Source: Wolfiporia cocos
Lineage: Eukaryota; Basidiomycota; Agaricomycetes; Polyporales; Phaeolaceae
Assembly: GCA_029448655.1 (NCBI GenBank)
Contig: JACCLO010000007.1
Coordinates: 2,480,001-2,544,000 of the forward strand
Reading direction: 5' to 3'
Length of the DNA: 64,000 bases
Under the pieces are notes generated by a model. The model was not told the origin of the DNA, did no database searches, and saw only the letters and a list, made by a program, of their open reading frames with translations. Below, one piece after another: positions 1 through 10,339 of this stretch; positions within the stretch are counted from its first letter, which is position 1, and every line of letters starts with the position of its first letter. Made by a program: the position numbers and the translations under genes.

Positions 1-413
1 GACTTGCACCCAACTGATTATATCCCCTAACGCGTATCAGATATTGAACGATCCCCTAGAGTCTTCAACTCAGGGCCCGAAGGCTTTTACAGATTATTTG
101 CCTTGTACCTGTCCAATGGACTATGTACAGAAGAACAAATTATATTCATGACTCAAATATACGAACAGGTATTTGACTCGTAACAGAAGGTCGTGCTTAT
201 CACACCCTCACCTACCACAGTGCAAGGGCATATGCTATTCGGACCGGAATTCCCAGCATGACTGATTGAAATCTTGCCTGAGGACATTCAGGGAGTCTAC
301 AGACTCAACAGATATGAGTGGACGGACACCATTGGAGCCTTCCGTAACACAGGAGGAATTGTTGCCGTCCCCAGAGAAGACAGGGCATCAAAGTGGGTCC
401 AAGTGTACCCCTC

Positions 414-842
414 TGACACAGTCTATGTACTGTGGGACCCGTGCAGCGGGGGAACCTAGTATGCTGCCTTAAACGTGTGTTGAAGACGTCACCACAAGTA
501 TCAACCCCAGATGAGCAAGTGTAAGATAATAAGAACACACACCGTCACAGTCACACACAGCAGAGGGAGAAAGGGGGACTAGCCCCGCCATCGAGAATAA
601 CAGAGATGGGGCTGTAAGGCCGCCATCTCACACTATAAGTATGTACATGAGTTAAAGTACTGTCTACCCTAAAGACGTGGTCCATGCCTATGTAGAGGTA
701 CCATCGTGACAAGTAACACTAACTATAGTGACATACACCTGACCTGATGAGATAAGATAGAGGAAAACATATCAAATCTAATCAATCGACTATGATGAGC
801 ACTGAACGGGAATAGGGGAGTGTCTAAGATGGATTTGTGACA
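414..842 (-). mobile_element. Solo LTR, 429 bp, in gag
   Basis: It starts TGACACAG and ends TTTGTGACA, with perfect 5-bp duplications ccctc at 409-413 and 843-847. A hairpin near 610-635 and an inverted TATA-like stretch near 640-650 show it points to the minus strand. Removing it rejoins the Gag frame. Confidence 0.92.
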
Positions 843-1628
843 CCCTCCGCAGGAATGACCACTTGGGAAGTAATGCACAAAGCGTTTGAACAGTTTGGGA
901 AAATTCCCCCTATGTCGACCAAGACGTTGACCAAAACAGAAACCATCAGTCGAACCTCCGATGCCAATGGAAATATGAATCAACCTTCGGGTGCCACAGG
1001 AATGGCAGGAATTGAGAGCATCAGAAATGATGGAAGAAATCCAGGAAGCTTTATAGGAACAGATGACAGCCAGACCAGAGGACAGAACCCTCCAGAATTT
1101 ATATCTGCTTTTGCGCAGAGTAGCATTGGGTCTATGGCTGGAGAAACAAACCTCTTTGGAAATCCTGCACAGACCACACCCAACATGGGTAGCAGAGGAG
1201 ATCCGTTTGGAATTAGTGGAAGCAGAAGCATGGGAATGATAAACCTAGGAACATGGCCTTCAGGCCTATTTGGACGAACCTCTGCAAGTATGAGCAGAGG
1301 AGGATTGGGAGGAAACCTCAGGCTCAGAGGAGGGAATGCCCCCCCTCCTTGAGGAATCAGAGGAGGGATCCCCATGAACCCTGGAGGAGGAAACCCTGGA
1401 GGAGGAAACCCAGGGAACCCCGGAGGAAACCCAGGAAATCCAGGTGGAGGATATCCAGGAGGAGGAGGACCCCCAGGAGGACCTCCACCACAGAATGCGC
1501 CACAGCCTCAACCTCCAGTGCTGAACCTATACTACCGACCCCCAATGATAAAGATCGACCCCCCAGACGAATTTGACGGGAAAGATCTGACATGCAGAAC
1601 TTCATCAACCAGTGCAATTCCTGGTTTA

Positions 1629-2725
1629 TGTCACAGATTTATCTGGGGCTTACAGCATTTTTCCTACGATTATAGCAATTTACCTGGGATTTATACGTCT
1701 ACCTACAAGTTATCTACGGGTTAACTCCCATTGCCACCACGACAAGCTCTTAACTGGGCTTATCAACCACATGACTAGCTTACGTAACGCTACGGTACAA
1801 CCACGTCCAATAGCAACACTACAGCACACGTCATACAGGTCTCGCCCGTCAGAGCAAGACCAGCCACGTCATAGATCCTAGATCATAATGATAGGCCGAG
1901 CGCGGCACGCTCGCATAATAATGTCCACACGTACAAACAGTGCCTCGCGGCCTTGTACTATTGGGTCGGCCTTCCCGGCTTCCCACCGCCATAAGATCCT
2001 TGATCACAATGGCACCTCAGGCGCGCCACGCCTTCGCATAATAATGGCAACACGACCATACAGCACTATAATAGCATCAAGGCTATATCGCTATAGGTCA
2101 CGGCCTCCTCGGCCTCCCACGGACTCGGTGCTCTCCAAGTCCCGGGCTTCTGCCATCACGGCGTTGCCCAAACACCGGACCTCGCCTCACGGCTAAGTCC
2201 GATACATGCCCCGGTAACCATCCGGACCGGGCTGTAACATATGCCACGGTACTTCCCGTCCAATGGCATAACGACCTTGGCGCCTCGCCTTGGTCATCCA
2301 ACGAAGCACGGCCAATCGCCATTATACCGCAAGGTATCCGGCAACCGGCTTCCCATATACCCGGGCTGCGCCCGCGTTCATATGATAATATAACAAATCC
2401 CTCTCCTACGATTGGTGCGGCCATTAGGGCCCATCACGGCCATTGTAGGTAGAGTCCATAAACATCAGATAAGATAGCGCTTCGCCTCTTGGCAAAGCCA
2501 CATAACCCGGAATGGTAGTACTAGCTAGTAGCACGTGCCATCCACAATAAACATGTATATAAGTAGGGGCTTGACGCCCTTTAACTTTAGTTCTATTCTT
2601 CTCGGCGTACGCCGTAGAAGAACCTCCTACCTCCTATTGCGTCTGATAACCTCTTCCTCACCTAAGTCGCCTTAGTTCATCGCAAGGATACTGGCTTGGT
2701 GAGTCCCACAGAGCCATCTGTGTCA
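1629..2725 (+). mobile_element. Solo LTR, family alpha (1.1 kb), in gag
   Basis: It runs from TGTCACAGATTT to ATCTGTGTCA with perfect duplications gttta (1624-1628, 2726-2730). The TATA-like motif is catgtatataag near 2550. Close relatives lie at 8061-9152 (opposite strand), 15609-16697 and 19796-20890 (opposite strand). More diverged relatives are 35899-36890 and the split copy 39534-58993. Confidence 0.95.
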
Positions 2726-3424
2726 GTTTATGATGTATGAAACGTCGTTCCAGAACGATGTTCAGAGAGTGATCTTCATCCTCTTGTATATTTCAAACAA
2801 GGGGAAGACCGGACAATGGAGACAGAATTACCACAGAGTCTACACCGACCCCATGACAAAACGATTCTTTCCACCCAGTCTCGCACAATTTGATGCAGAC
2901 TTCCAGAAGGCCTTCAGAGCCATCGAAGAAACACAGAAAGCATGGAAGAAGATCTTGGATATTTTCCAAGACAAGAAGGACATCCATGACTATATCACCG
3001 AATTTAACAACATGGCCAGAAAGGCCCAGTGCGATTGATACAGCCCGGACGGAAACAGGCTGCTTATCACCCTGTTCGAAAAAGGGTTACCTGAACACAC
3101 AACCAGATATATCATTGGGATGTGACCGCTGCCAGCAAGCATTGATGATTGGCAGTCCGCTGCCTTGTACTACGAAAATACGTACAAGATATTCGTGAAA
3201 CGAGACAAGAACTTCGTCAGGAAAAAGGATTGGCAATCCACAAACCAAAACAGCGGACACATGAGCACTCCACAGATAATAACACCAAAGGATCCGAACA
3301 CCATGGATATGGATTGAATGACCACACAGGAAAGAGACGATCACATCAAGAAGGGCAAGTGTTTCACTTGCCATCAGCCAGGGCATCTATCATGAGATTG
3401 CCCTAAGAAACCAAGAAGACCCAC

Positions 3425-4116
3425 TGTCACAGATTTCCTCTGTTGATGCTGACATCCTGTCACAGATTATTAGGGGCTTGGGAACCCCAGTGGCATAATA
3501 TACCATAAGGCATGCCCGCGCCAAGGTAATAAGCCCAATACCTTATAGGCGCCTTGGATAAGCGCCTAGCATGGGAATATGAACTACACATATAGTGTGT
3601 CCCGCCTATAACAGCAGAGCTGTTATAGCGGCCCTTTTGGCTAAGGGGTGTTAGATGCAAGTCTCCGCAAGCTACCAGTCTGGGACTGCTGGTTGGTCTT
3701 GTGACACCTCCAGCATATTGCCCTTCACTGGGGTCGAACACACGGCCTCAAGCCTTGTTTGTCACATGACCCCTAGATAGTATGGTTACATCGCTATCTT
3801 ATCTTATGATCAGCTGACTATGGCTTATGTACACTACGTACACATGACGTGAGGGCAGACCCTTACACACAGACCATGCCTTTAGGGCTGGTCATCTTGC
3901 CAGTAGTGTACACCCATGTATACAAGTGTAGTCATCTGGGGCCTACTCCCCAGACTTGTTATACTCGTTGTGGGGGCATGTCCCCTCAATCTACTCTCTT
4001 GCATGCTTATCCCTCTGAGTGCCTCTGCTGCATAGCAACCTCGGCTGGGAGCCCACCCTACTCATATAGGGCCTGCATATGGGCATATAGGTGTGCCTGG
4101 GAGACAGACTGTGACA
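3425..4116 (+). mobile_element. Solo LTR in gag, carrying a nested 249-bp element
   Basis: It starts TGTCACAGATTTCC and ends GACTGTGACA, with near-perfect duplications cccac (3420-3424) and cccat (4117-4121). It is interrupted by the element at 3458-3706. The promoter module (cctttagggc near 3880, catgtata near 3916) and a hairpin near 3935-3955 show plus orientation. An antisense B-box-like motif lies at 3730-3741. Confidence 0.85.
3458..3706. mobile_element. 249-bp mini element, copy 1
   Basis: It begins TGTCACAGATTATT and ends CTTGTGACA, with imperfect duplications catcc (3453-3457) and cctcc (3707-3711). A second copy of exactly the same net length, 249 bp, is at 21300-22507. It contains a short inverted repeat (ctataacag...ctgttatag) at about 3606-3628 and no ORF. 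A very short solo LTR or TRIM-like derivative is the most likely identity. Confidence 0.75.
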
Positions 4117-4324
4117 CCCATGTGTCCCCGACAAACCACTCAGAAAGCTGAGGAAGAAGAAGCTGAGCAGGAAGCTCACATTGAAGAAGTCTCTGAGGAA
4201 GGAGAACCAGAATACATCACCACAAACTGAGCTGTCACAGCAATTAGGATGCTGAAAGCCCAGAACCCTGAGCTCCTGGCACAACTCATCAACAATAAGG
4301 ATCTTGCCTAGGAGGGAAGCCCAC

Positions 4325-4909
4325 TGTCACAGATCTGGGACATTCTACGAATTTTCCTGTATTTGTTTTACCTATTTCTACCGCATTTCTATGAGCATAC
4401 TCAAGCTTGCTGCTCTAAGCGCCCGTAGACACGTCCACATGCACAAACAACACATACATACCACACTAGTAATGTACTACACATAAGCGGCCCGAAGGTT
4501 TATCACAAGCCTATGCCTTAGATGACTCATATCCCGGTACCAGCATATGTCATCACACTTACTCGGCTTACAAACTTCTGTAGTGACAATGTCAATATGG
4601 ACCTACCAGTCCAAAGCATGTTTTCTATTGGTGCGGCCATTACCAGTGCACATGGTCTACTATAGTTTATGACTTAGCCATAATTCCTGTACGAGCGCAT
4701 AGACCCAGTACTTTAGAGCAAGCCATTACTGGCTGCTGTCGCTGCATGTATATAAGTAAGGATAGCACTACACTATTTCTTTAGATTTGTTCTCTGCATT
4801 TGCACACTTGCATCTTACTACTGCTGCACTCTTGAACCTCCTCACCTCGCTTACAAGCCCCTCAAGCTTTCCAGTCGAGTAAAGTGAGTCCCACAGTTCA
4901 TCTGTGTCA
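4325..4909 (+). mobile_element. Solo LTR, 585 bp, between gag and protease
   Basis: It starts TGTCACAGATCTGG and ends CATCTGTGTCA, with perfect duplications cccac (4320-4324, 4910-4914). The TATA-like motif catgtatataag lies near 4745, followed by agatttgttctctgc near 4784. That string is the same start-of-transcript string used by the intact gypsy element at 42071-52070. Confidence 0.93.
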
Positions 4910-4914
4910 CCCAC

Positions 4915-5519
4915 AGTCTTGCCCTCTGAGAAAGCAGTGCATGTAATTACCTCATTCAAGAAGAATCAATCCCTCTTCATTCCGGTAATCATGACGCTGG
5001 CAAAAACTGTGAAGTGCAATGCACTAATCAACTGAGGAGCAATGTCGAATCTGATCCACAGCAGAGTGGTAGAAAAATACAAGGTGCCCACGCAGCCCTT
5101 AAAAAACCTGATCATTGTCAAGAACATTGATGGAACTGAAAACAAGGATGGCCGAATTGACTGAGAAGCCACCATTGTACTCCGGTACCCAAAAACTCCG
5201 ATTCCTGGTAGGATCAATTGGTACAGAAAGGATGATCCTCAGATATGGGTGGCTAAAAGAAGAAAATCCAACAATCGACTGGAAAGATCAAACGCTCGAT
5301 GTATGCTCAGTAATAGGAGCCAAGGAAAGAAAACCTGAAACCACTATCTGTATGGATACAGTAGAAATGGTGGTAGCCCCAGAAGGGAAAGTCCTGACTA
5401 GAGGGAGTCAGGAAGCCACAGGGTACAATTCCTATGCGGCAGAGGAAAATGAGATCCCTGCAGGAGGGTGGAAGCTCATCCCAATGGGAGTAGAAATGAA
5501 GATCCCGAAAGGATCCTAT
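4915..5519 (+). pseudogene. Retroviral-type protease followed directly by a dUTPase domain (Gypsy-A)
   Basis: This continues Gypsy-A after the LTR at 4325-4909. The protease active-site region is at about 5020-5045, where D-S/T-G-A has decayed to N-stop-G-A. After a frameshift near 5180 comes the protease end (WLKEENPTIDW, near 5250-5280). In the same uninterrupted frame a dUTPase N-terminal half follows, with motif-1 residues (GYNSYAAEE, IPAGG, KLIPMGVEMKIPKGSY) at about 5420-5519. It is cut off just before dUTPase motif 2 by the LTR that starts at 5520. The order protease-dUTPase differs from the C-terminal dUTPase of the other gypsy elements in this window. What followed, presumably reverse transcriptase, is not in the window. 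Confidence 0.75.
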
Positions 5520-5710
5520 TGTCACAAGACGACTCACAGGGTGAGGGAACCCTAAACTATATCCTTGGCCTAGTCGGCGCAAGGATAGAACTACAAGGGC
5601 GTACTACGTCGTTGTAGCAGAGGCCGCCTTACTAGGGGTAACCAGGTAAGCAGTAGTGGGCTATCACGCAGGAGTACTGGCAAGGGGCTTATTCAGCCCT
5701 AGATGATTAA
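5520..5710 (-). mobile_element. Truncated LTR (one end only)
   Basis: It starts TGTCACAAGACGACTC after cctat (5515-5519), like the minus-oriented LTR starts at 12493 and 30295. It is cut by TRIM1 at 5711. No matching second half or duplication was found downstream, which points to a rearrangement at TRIM1. Confidence 0.6.
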
Positions 5711-7594
5711 TGTCACAAACTTTGTCCTGACAGGTTTAGACTCCCTCGCTATAGGTCGTACGGGCGGCGCTAGGCGTACGCCGCCTCTCTGCGCCTTAGC
5801 TACCTCTCACGTCACTCCCAGATAATGTAGATCACCTGGTCGTTGATTAGCGCTGTAGGGTAGCGCGCGCCTCAGGTACGGACACGTTACGATCACACCC
5901 GTTACATCGTTACAGTAGTTACATAGTCATGTGTCCTCTTACATAATGTGCGCACAGGCCATTAGTTTAGGGCGGCCCTTACTGGCCAGCTACAGATGTA
6001 TAAGTACGACGGATGGTGGCCTTACAGCCCCATCTTTGAGATTCTCGTCAATGCACGTCTGTGCCTCACTCTCCATCTAGTCTGTGTTACTGCTGGCCCG
6101 GGGCCCTTATCTCGTCTAACTTGACTGTGAGCCGCCGCCACTATCTCGACGTAAGACATGCGTGCATGAGCCTCTGCGTTCAGCGCTGGTGCGGCGCCTT
6201 GTAGCCTCGTTGCAGACCTGTATGGATCCCCCTGAGTCCAGGGTCGCACGGACTGGTGAGTCCGTGACATAATCTCAAAGATATTTTACCTCCCCCCCTT
6301 CGCCACCTGCGTTGGGGCCGAGGGTTTTCTACGTATAGGTAGCCATGGCAATGCGGCGGGGCAGCCGTCGGTAGAAGCACCAACGGTCCGTAGTCTTACG
6401 AGCCCCCACGAAGCATTACACCAGGCAAAGCTACCATACGGAATGAAATACGTAAGTCCGCCCCCCATGAACAACAGGGTAGCAGGGTCAACCAGCGTAA
6501 GCCGTGATTGAGGGCCCGCCGCCGCCATTAACCAATGTGCGCGCGCGTGGAGGTCTAGCGCAGCGCGGCCATACCTCTGGGCGGCAGGCACGACGACAAG
6601 AACTTTGATCGGTGGGTATGCGAAGGAACCCGCAAGGGTCTCCAACCCCACATCGACGATCACGAAGGTTAGGGAACATTACACCATGACAGACTTCCGA
6701 ATACCAACGAACGAACCACATACCCCGAGGTCGGTAGGCCACGCGTAGTCATGTCGGCGCAAGTCATGAACATTGACATGTACCAATACGCTCACCGCTG
6801 GCACGCCTCGTCGACTCACGTCGTGGGATGTAAGGAACAGGGATGCGGCGGCCCCAATGTCTCCTGAAGGCTAGTTCTCTTCGCTCCACCACCGGCGGAC
6901 GGACCGTGCTCCTGGGTGCTCCCCATCCTCCGCGAAGAAGGAATGGGCCTCGAGTCAAACAAGCAACCAAGGTAGCGAGCGTCGTAGGATTCAAGGTAGA
7001 ACGTCAGGGACGACGTTTTTCGAGAGGGGGGGTAATGTCACAAACTTTGTCCTGACAGGTTTAGACTCCCTCGCTATAGGTCGTACGGGCGGCGCTAGGC
7101 GTATGCCGCCTCTCTGCGCCTTAGCTACCTCTCACGTCACTCCCAGATAATGTAGATCACCTGGTCGTTGATTAGCGCTGTAGGGTAGCGCGCGCCTCAG
7201 GTACGGACACGTTACGATCACACCCGTTACATCGTTACAGTAGTTACATAGTCATGTGTCCTCTTACATAATGTGCGCACAGGCCATTAGTTTAGGGCGG
7301 CCCTTACTGGCCAGCTACAGATGTATAAGTACGACGGATGGTGGCCTTACAGCCCCATCTTTGAGATTCTCGTCAATGCACGTCTGTGCCTCACTCTCCA
7401 TCTAGTCTGTGTTACTGCTGGCCCGGGGCCCTTATCTCGTCTAACTTGACTGTGAGCCGCCGCCACTATCTCGACGTAAGACATGCGTGCATGAGCCTCT
7501 GCGTTCAGCGCTGGTGCGGCGCCTTGTAGCCTCGTTGCAGACCTGTATGGATCCCCCTGAGTCCAGGGTCGCACGGACTGGTGAGTCCGTGACA
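5711..7594 (+). mobile_element. TRIM1: miniature LTR retrotransposon with two 559-bp LTRs
   Basis: The LTRs at 5711-6269 and 7036-7594 have the same length; I noticed one difference (cgtacgcc against cgtatgcc). The internal region (6270-7035, 766 bp) starts with a self-complementary priming site and ends with a polypurine tract gagggggggtaa (7024-7035). It has no gag or pol. Short ORFs in it, such as one at 6843-7055, are partly shared with TRIM2 but resemble nothing I recognise. The promoter has a TATA-like atgtataagta at 5996-6006. The flanks attaa and gttgg do not match, so it has no target duplication. It must be moved by proteins supplied by another element. Confidence 0.88.
6270..6282 (+). 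promoter_or_regulatory. Self-priming primer-binding site of TRIM1
   Basis: The 12 bases aatctcaaagat (6271-6282), one base inside the 5' LTR end, are the exact reverse complement of atctttgagatt at 6032-6043. That site lies about 30 bases after the TATA-like box, where the transcript should start. This is the Tf1 self-priming arrangement; use of the site is inferred. Confidence 0.8.
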
Positions 7595-7971
7595 GTTGGA
7601 TAGCCTTACTCATACCCTGACACCGGGCTATGTCATGTTGCTTACTACACTTATCAATCCTATGTAGCCACAATGTCAACACAGACCTACCGGTCCAAAC
7701 CTGCTTTCTTACTGGCTTGGCCAATACTGGCGAGCATGGTCTATTAGATAGTAGGGACTTCAACATCTGGTACATTATGGCACAGACCTCTTCATTCAGG
7801 GCAGGCATTTTGCTGCCACTAAATGCACATGTATATAAGCCTACAAACTGGGACTTACATCCCCTAGTTTAACAATGCTAGTTCCCTCTCAGTCCTAGCC
7901 TGTTCATCTTCCCTCACCTCCAACAAACCCTCAAGCTTGTTATCGGTGAGTCCCACAGGTGTTCTGTGTCA
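7595..7971 (+). mobile_element. LTR fragment lacking its 5' end
   Basis: It resembles the 3' parts of the LTRs at 4325-4909 and 59042-59695: a TATA-like catgtatataag near 7830, then gtgagtcccacag and the end TTCTGTGTCA. Its 5' part is missing where it meets TRIM1. Confidence 0.7.
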
Positions 7972-8041
7972 ATCAGTATGTATATAAGCATACAACATGA
8001 GCCTTACAGCTCATGTTTAGCATTCTTGTTGATGGACCCTA
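7972..8041 (+). mobile_element. LTR fragment with TATA and start-site hairpin
   Basis: Only the TATA-like gtatgtatataagc and the hairpin catgagccttacagctcatg remain, between two other LTRs. It is a relic of a plus-oriented LTR. Confidence 0.5.
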
Positions 8042-9589
8042 TGACACAAACCAAGACTTATGACACAGTACGCCTGTGGGACTCACCAAGTGCCTATATT
8101 GTTGAGATAAGGCGACTTAGGGAGGAGGCAATACCAGCGCAGCAGGATGTGAGAGGTTATTCTACGGCGCAAGCCGAGAATAATAGAACTAGAGTTATAG
8201 GGCGTCAAGCCCCTAGTTATATACATGTTTATGGGAAGGTCACGTGCTACTAGCTAGTCGTTACCTTTCCGGGTTATGTGGCTTTGCCAAGTGGCGAAGC
8301 TTATCTTATCTACGGTTTATGGACTCTACATAGAATGGCCGTGGCAAGGCCCTAATGGCCGAACCAATCGTATGAGAGAGATTTGTGTATGTTATTTGTT
8401 AGAACGCGGGCGCAGCCCGGGTATAGGGGAAGCCGGTTGCCGGATACCGTGAGGTATAATGGCGATTGGCCGTGCTTCGTTGGATGACCAAGGCGAGACG
8501 CCGAGGTCGTTATGCCATTGGACGGGAAGTACCGTGGCATGTGTTACAGCCCGGTCCGGATGGTTACCGGGGCATGTATTGGACTTAGCCGTGGAGCGAG
8601 GTCCGGTGTTTGGGCAACGCCGTGATGGCAGAAGCCCGGGACTTGGAGAGCACCGAGTCCGTGGGAGGCCGAGAAGGCCGTGACCTATAGCGATATAGCC
8701 TTGATGCTATTATAGTGCTGTATGGTCGTGTTGCCATTATTATGCGAAGGCGTGGCGCGCCTGAGGTGCCATTGTGATCAAGGATCTTATGGCGGTGGGA
8801 GGCCGGGAAGGCCGATCCAATAGTACAAGGCCGCGAGGCACTGTTTGTACATGTGGACATTATTATGCGAGCGTGCCGCGCTCGGCCTATCATTATGATC
8901 TAAGATCTATGACGTGGCTGGTCTTGCTCTGACGGGCGAGACCTGTATGACGTATGCTGTAGTGTTGCTATTGGACGTGGTTGTACCGTAGCGTTACGTA
9001 AGCTAGTCATGTGGTTGATAAGCCCAGTTAAGAGCTTGTCGTGGTGGCAATGGGAGTTAACCCGTAGATAACTTGTAGTTAGACGTATAAATCCCAGGTA
9101 AATTGCTATAATCATAGGAAAAATGCTGTAAACCCCAGATAAATCTGTGACAACTTACACAGTAAGAATGTGTTGATGATGGTGCAAGTGTCAATTTAGT
9201 CGAGGTAAGCAGACTGCTCAAGCAAGTAGTCCAATATCAAAGAGCTTAGAACTGAGGACTCCTACACTGAGTCCTCCAGTATATATACATGCAATGTAAG
9301 ACCTCTAATACTATGTGTAAGACCTATAGTACCACTATCAGTAATTGTACATGTGATCATACACTGGCCTGTGATAATGGATACAATGGTGAGTAAGGCA
9401 CATCATGATGTATATGCAAGATAATGCCATAAAGGTGTGCTAGAAGACCCTAGCGCTGAAGGCGCTAGAATATGCTGGAAGGTTCAAGCAAGTGCTAAGC
9501 TTAGTCACATGATTCTAAGTTAAATCAGATGCAAAATACATGAACACTAAACTGTGGCTAATGTCCCTGTCACAAGAAAATATGTGACA
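8042..9589 (-). mobile_element. 3' LTR of a truncated minus-strand element, interrupted by a family-alpha LTR
   Basis: It starts TGACACAAACC at 8042, is interrupted at 8061-9152, and ends TATGTGACA at 9589. The next bases (ttaattcttctcttttt), read on the minus strand, form a polypurine tract. This is therefore a 3' LTR whose internal region is lost after about 20-60 bases. A hairpin (gaggactcctacactgagtcctc) sits near 9255-9277 and an inverted TATA near 9285. Confidence 0.7.
8061..9152 (-). mobile_element. Solo LTR, family alpha
   Basis: It starts TGACACAGTACG and ends AAATCTGTGACA with perfect duplications actta (8056-8060, 9153-9157). It is an inverted close copy of 1629-2725. Confidence 0.95.
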
Positions 9590-9949
9590 TTAATTCTTCT
9601 CTTTTTACAGAATATTTGTGCATCTGCAAGTCTGTTAGATAGCCACTCATATGGGTGCATGTGCATGGGTAGATATATGTTTCACTATCTTATCTCTTAC
9701 AAGGTCATGTGAGTAGTCACAGTAGTAGTCACAGCATTCCTACATCACCTCTGTAGACAGTCACAGGGCACACACAGACCTCGCCATTAGGGCAGGTCTT
9801 GTGTAGTGCTAGGCAACGTCTTCATGTATATATACTAGGATACATTCTGAGGTACTCCTCAGAACTACTATGGAAGGCCTAGGGGGCATCTCCCCTGGGA
9901 ACTCCTTCAAAACCTCTGTCTGTGCCACATGCCTCAAGCCCAGTGAAAA
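9590..9949 (+). mobile_element. Internal remnant and a plus-oriented LTR fragment
   Basis: After a few tens of bases of element interior, the sequence becomes an LTR part with cacacagacc, attagggc, a TATA-like catgtatatatac near 9835 and a hairpin ctgaggtactcctcag near 9852. It stops where the cccagtgaaaag repeat begins. Confidence 0.55.
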
Positions 9950-10235
9950 GCCGTCATATCCTTATTGTATCAGTAAATACCAGTAAATAGCAAAAAATAA
10001 TTTGAAATACTCATTTATCCCAGAAGCTATCGAAAGCTAAATACCAAGAGTCCGGGCGGTCTGATCACCGATGCCAAGACTTTCATCATACTCATACATA
10101 CTAGTTAATATACTCAATATATCCTCAAATAATAGAAGGCGTGTCTGAGCATTTCTCAGGCAGACATCCAGTCGAAAAGCTGCAAATCAACATCAAGTCA
10201 AGAAGTTTCAAGTGGGCATCAATTCAAAAGCCATG
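9943..10235 (+). repeat. Dispersed repeat starting cccagtgaaaag, copy 1
   Basis: About 290 bases match, inverted and at roughly three quarters identity by eye, the stretch at 25705-26002. No duplication or complete ORF was seen. Its terminus resembles the centre of the foldback element at 23998-25075. Confidence 0.65.
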
Positions 10236-10339
10236 GTACTGAGCCAACGTGTAGATTACTTGTTTGCCCTGTATTTTGAACAGACGATCCAATCTATGTT
10301 ACACATCTTTTCTCCTCCCTGCCTTAAATACTAGCACAT

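Larger units (their letters stand above)
1..4320 (+). pseudogene. gag: Ty3/gypsy Gag pseudogene (Gypsy-A), split by four LTR insertions
   Basis: Gag would form the virus-like particle of a Ty3/gypsy element. The frame open at 1-413 continues in 848-1628, 2731-3424 and 4117-4320 once the LTRs at 414-842, 1629-2725, 3425-4116 and 4325-4909 are removed, so one gene is present in pieces. A Gly/Pro-rich linker lies at about 1374-1510. The Gag core follows at about 2731-3040. A CCHC knuckle (C-X2-C-X4-H-X4-C) is at 3360-3401, and the Trp before its last Cys is now a stop. In-frame stops at 28, 181, 259, 1350, 3036 and 3123 are each one transition away from a Gln, Arg or Trp codon. A frameshift lies near 1590. 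The N-terminus runs off the window. The family assignment rests on the knuckle and the downstream protease; the gene is dead. Confidence 0.8.

Noticed and set aside
980..1375. Minus-strand 131-codon Pro/Leu-rich frame
   Set aside because: It mirrors the Gly/Pro-rich linker of the Gypsy-A gag pseudogene, so low complexity explains it.
1629..2725. TGTCACAG...CTGTGTCA units as DNA transposons with terminal inverted repeats
   Set aside because: They have TG...CA ends, 5-bp duplications and a TATA box. Two-copy forms flank priming sites and polypurine tracts, which identifies them as LTRs.
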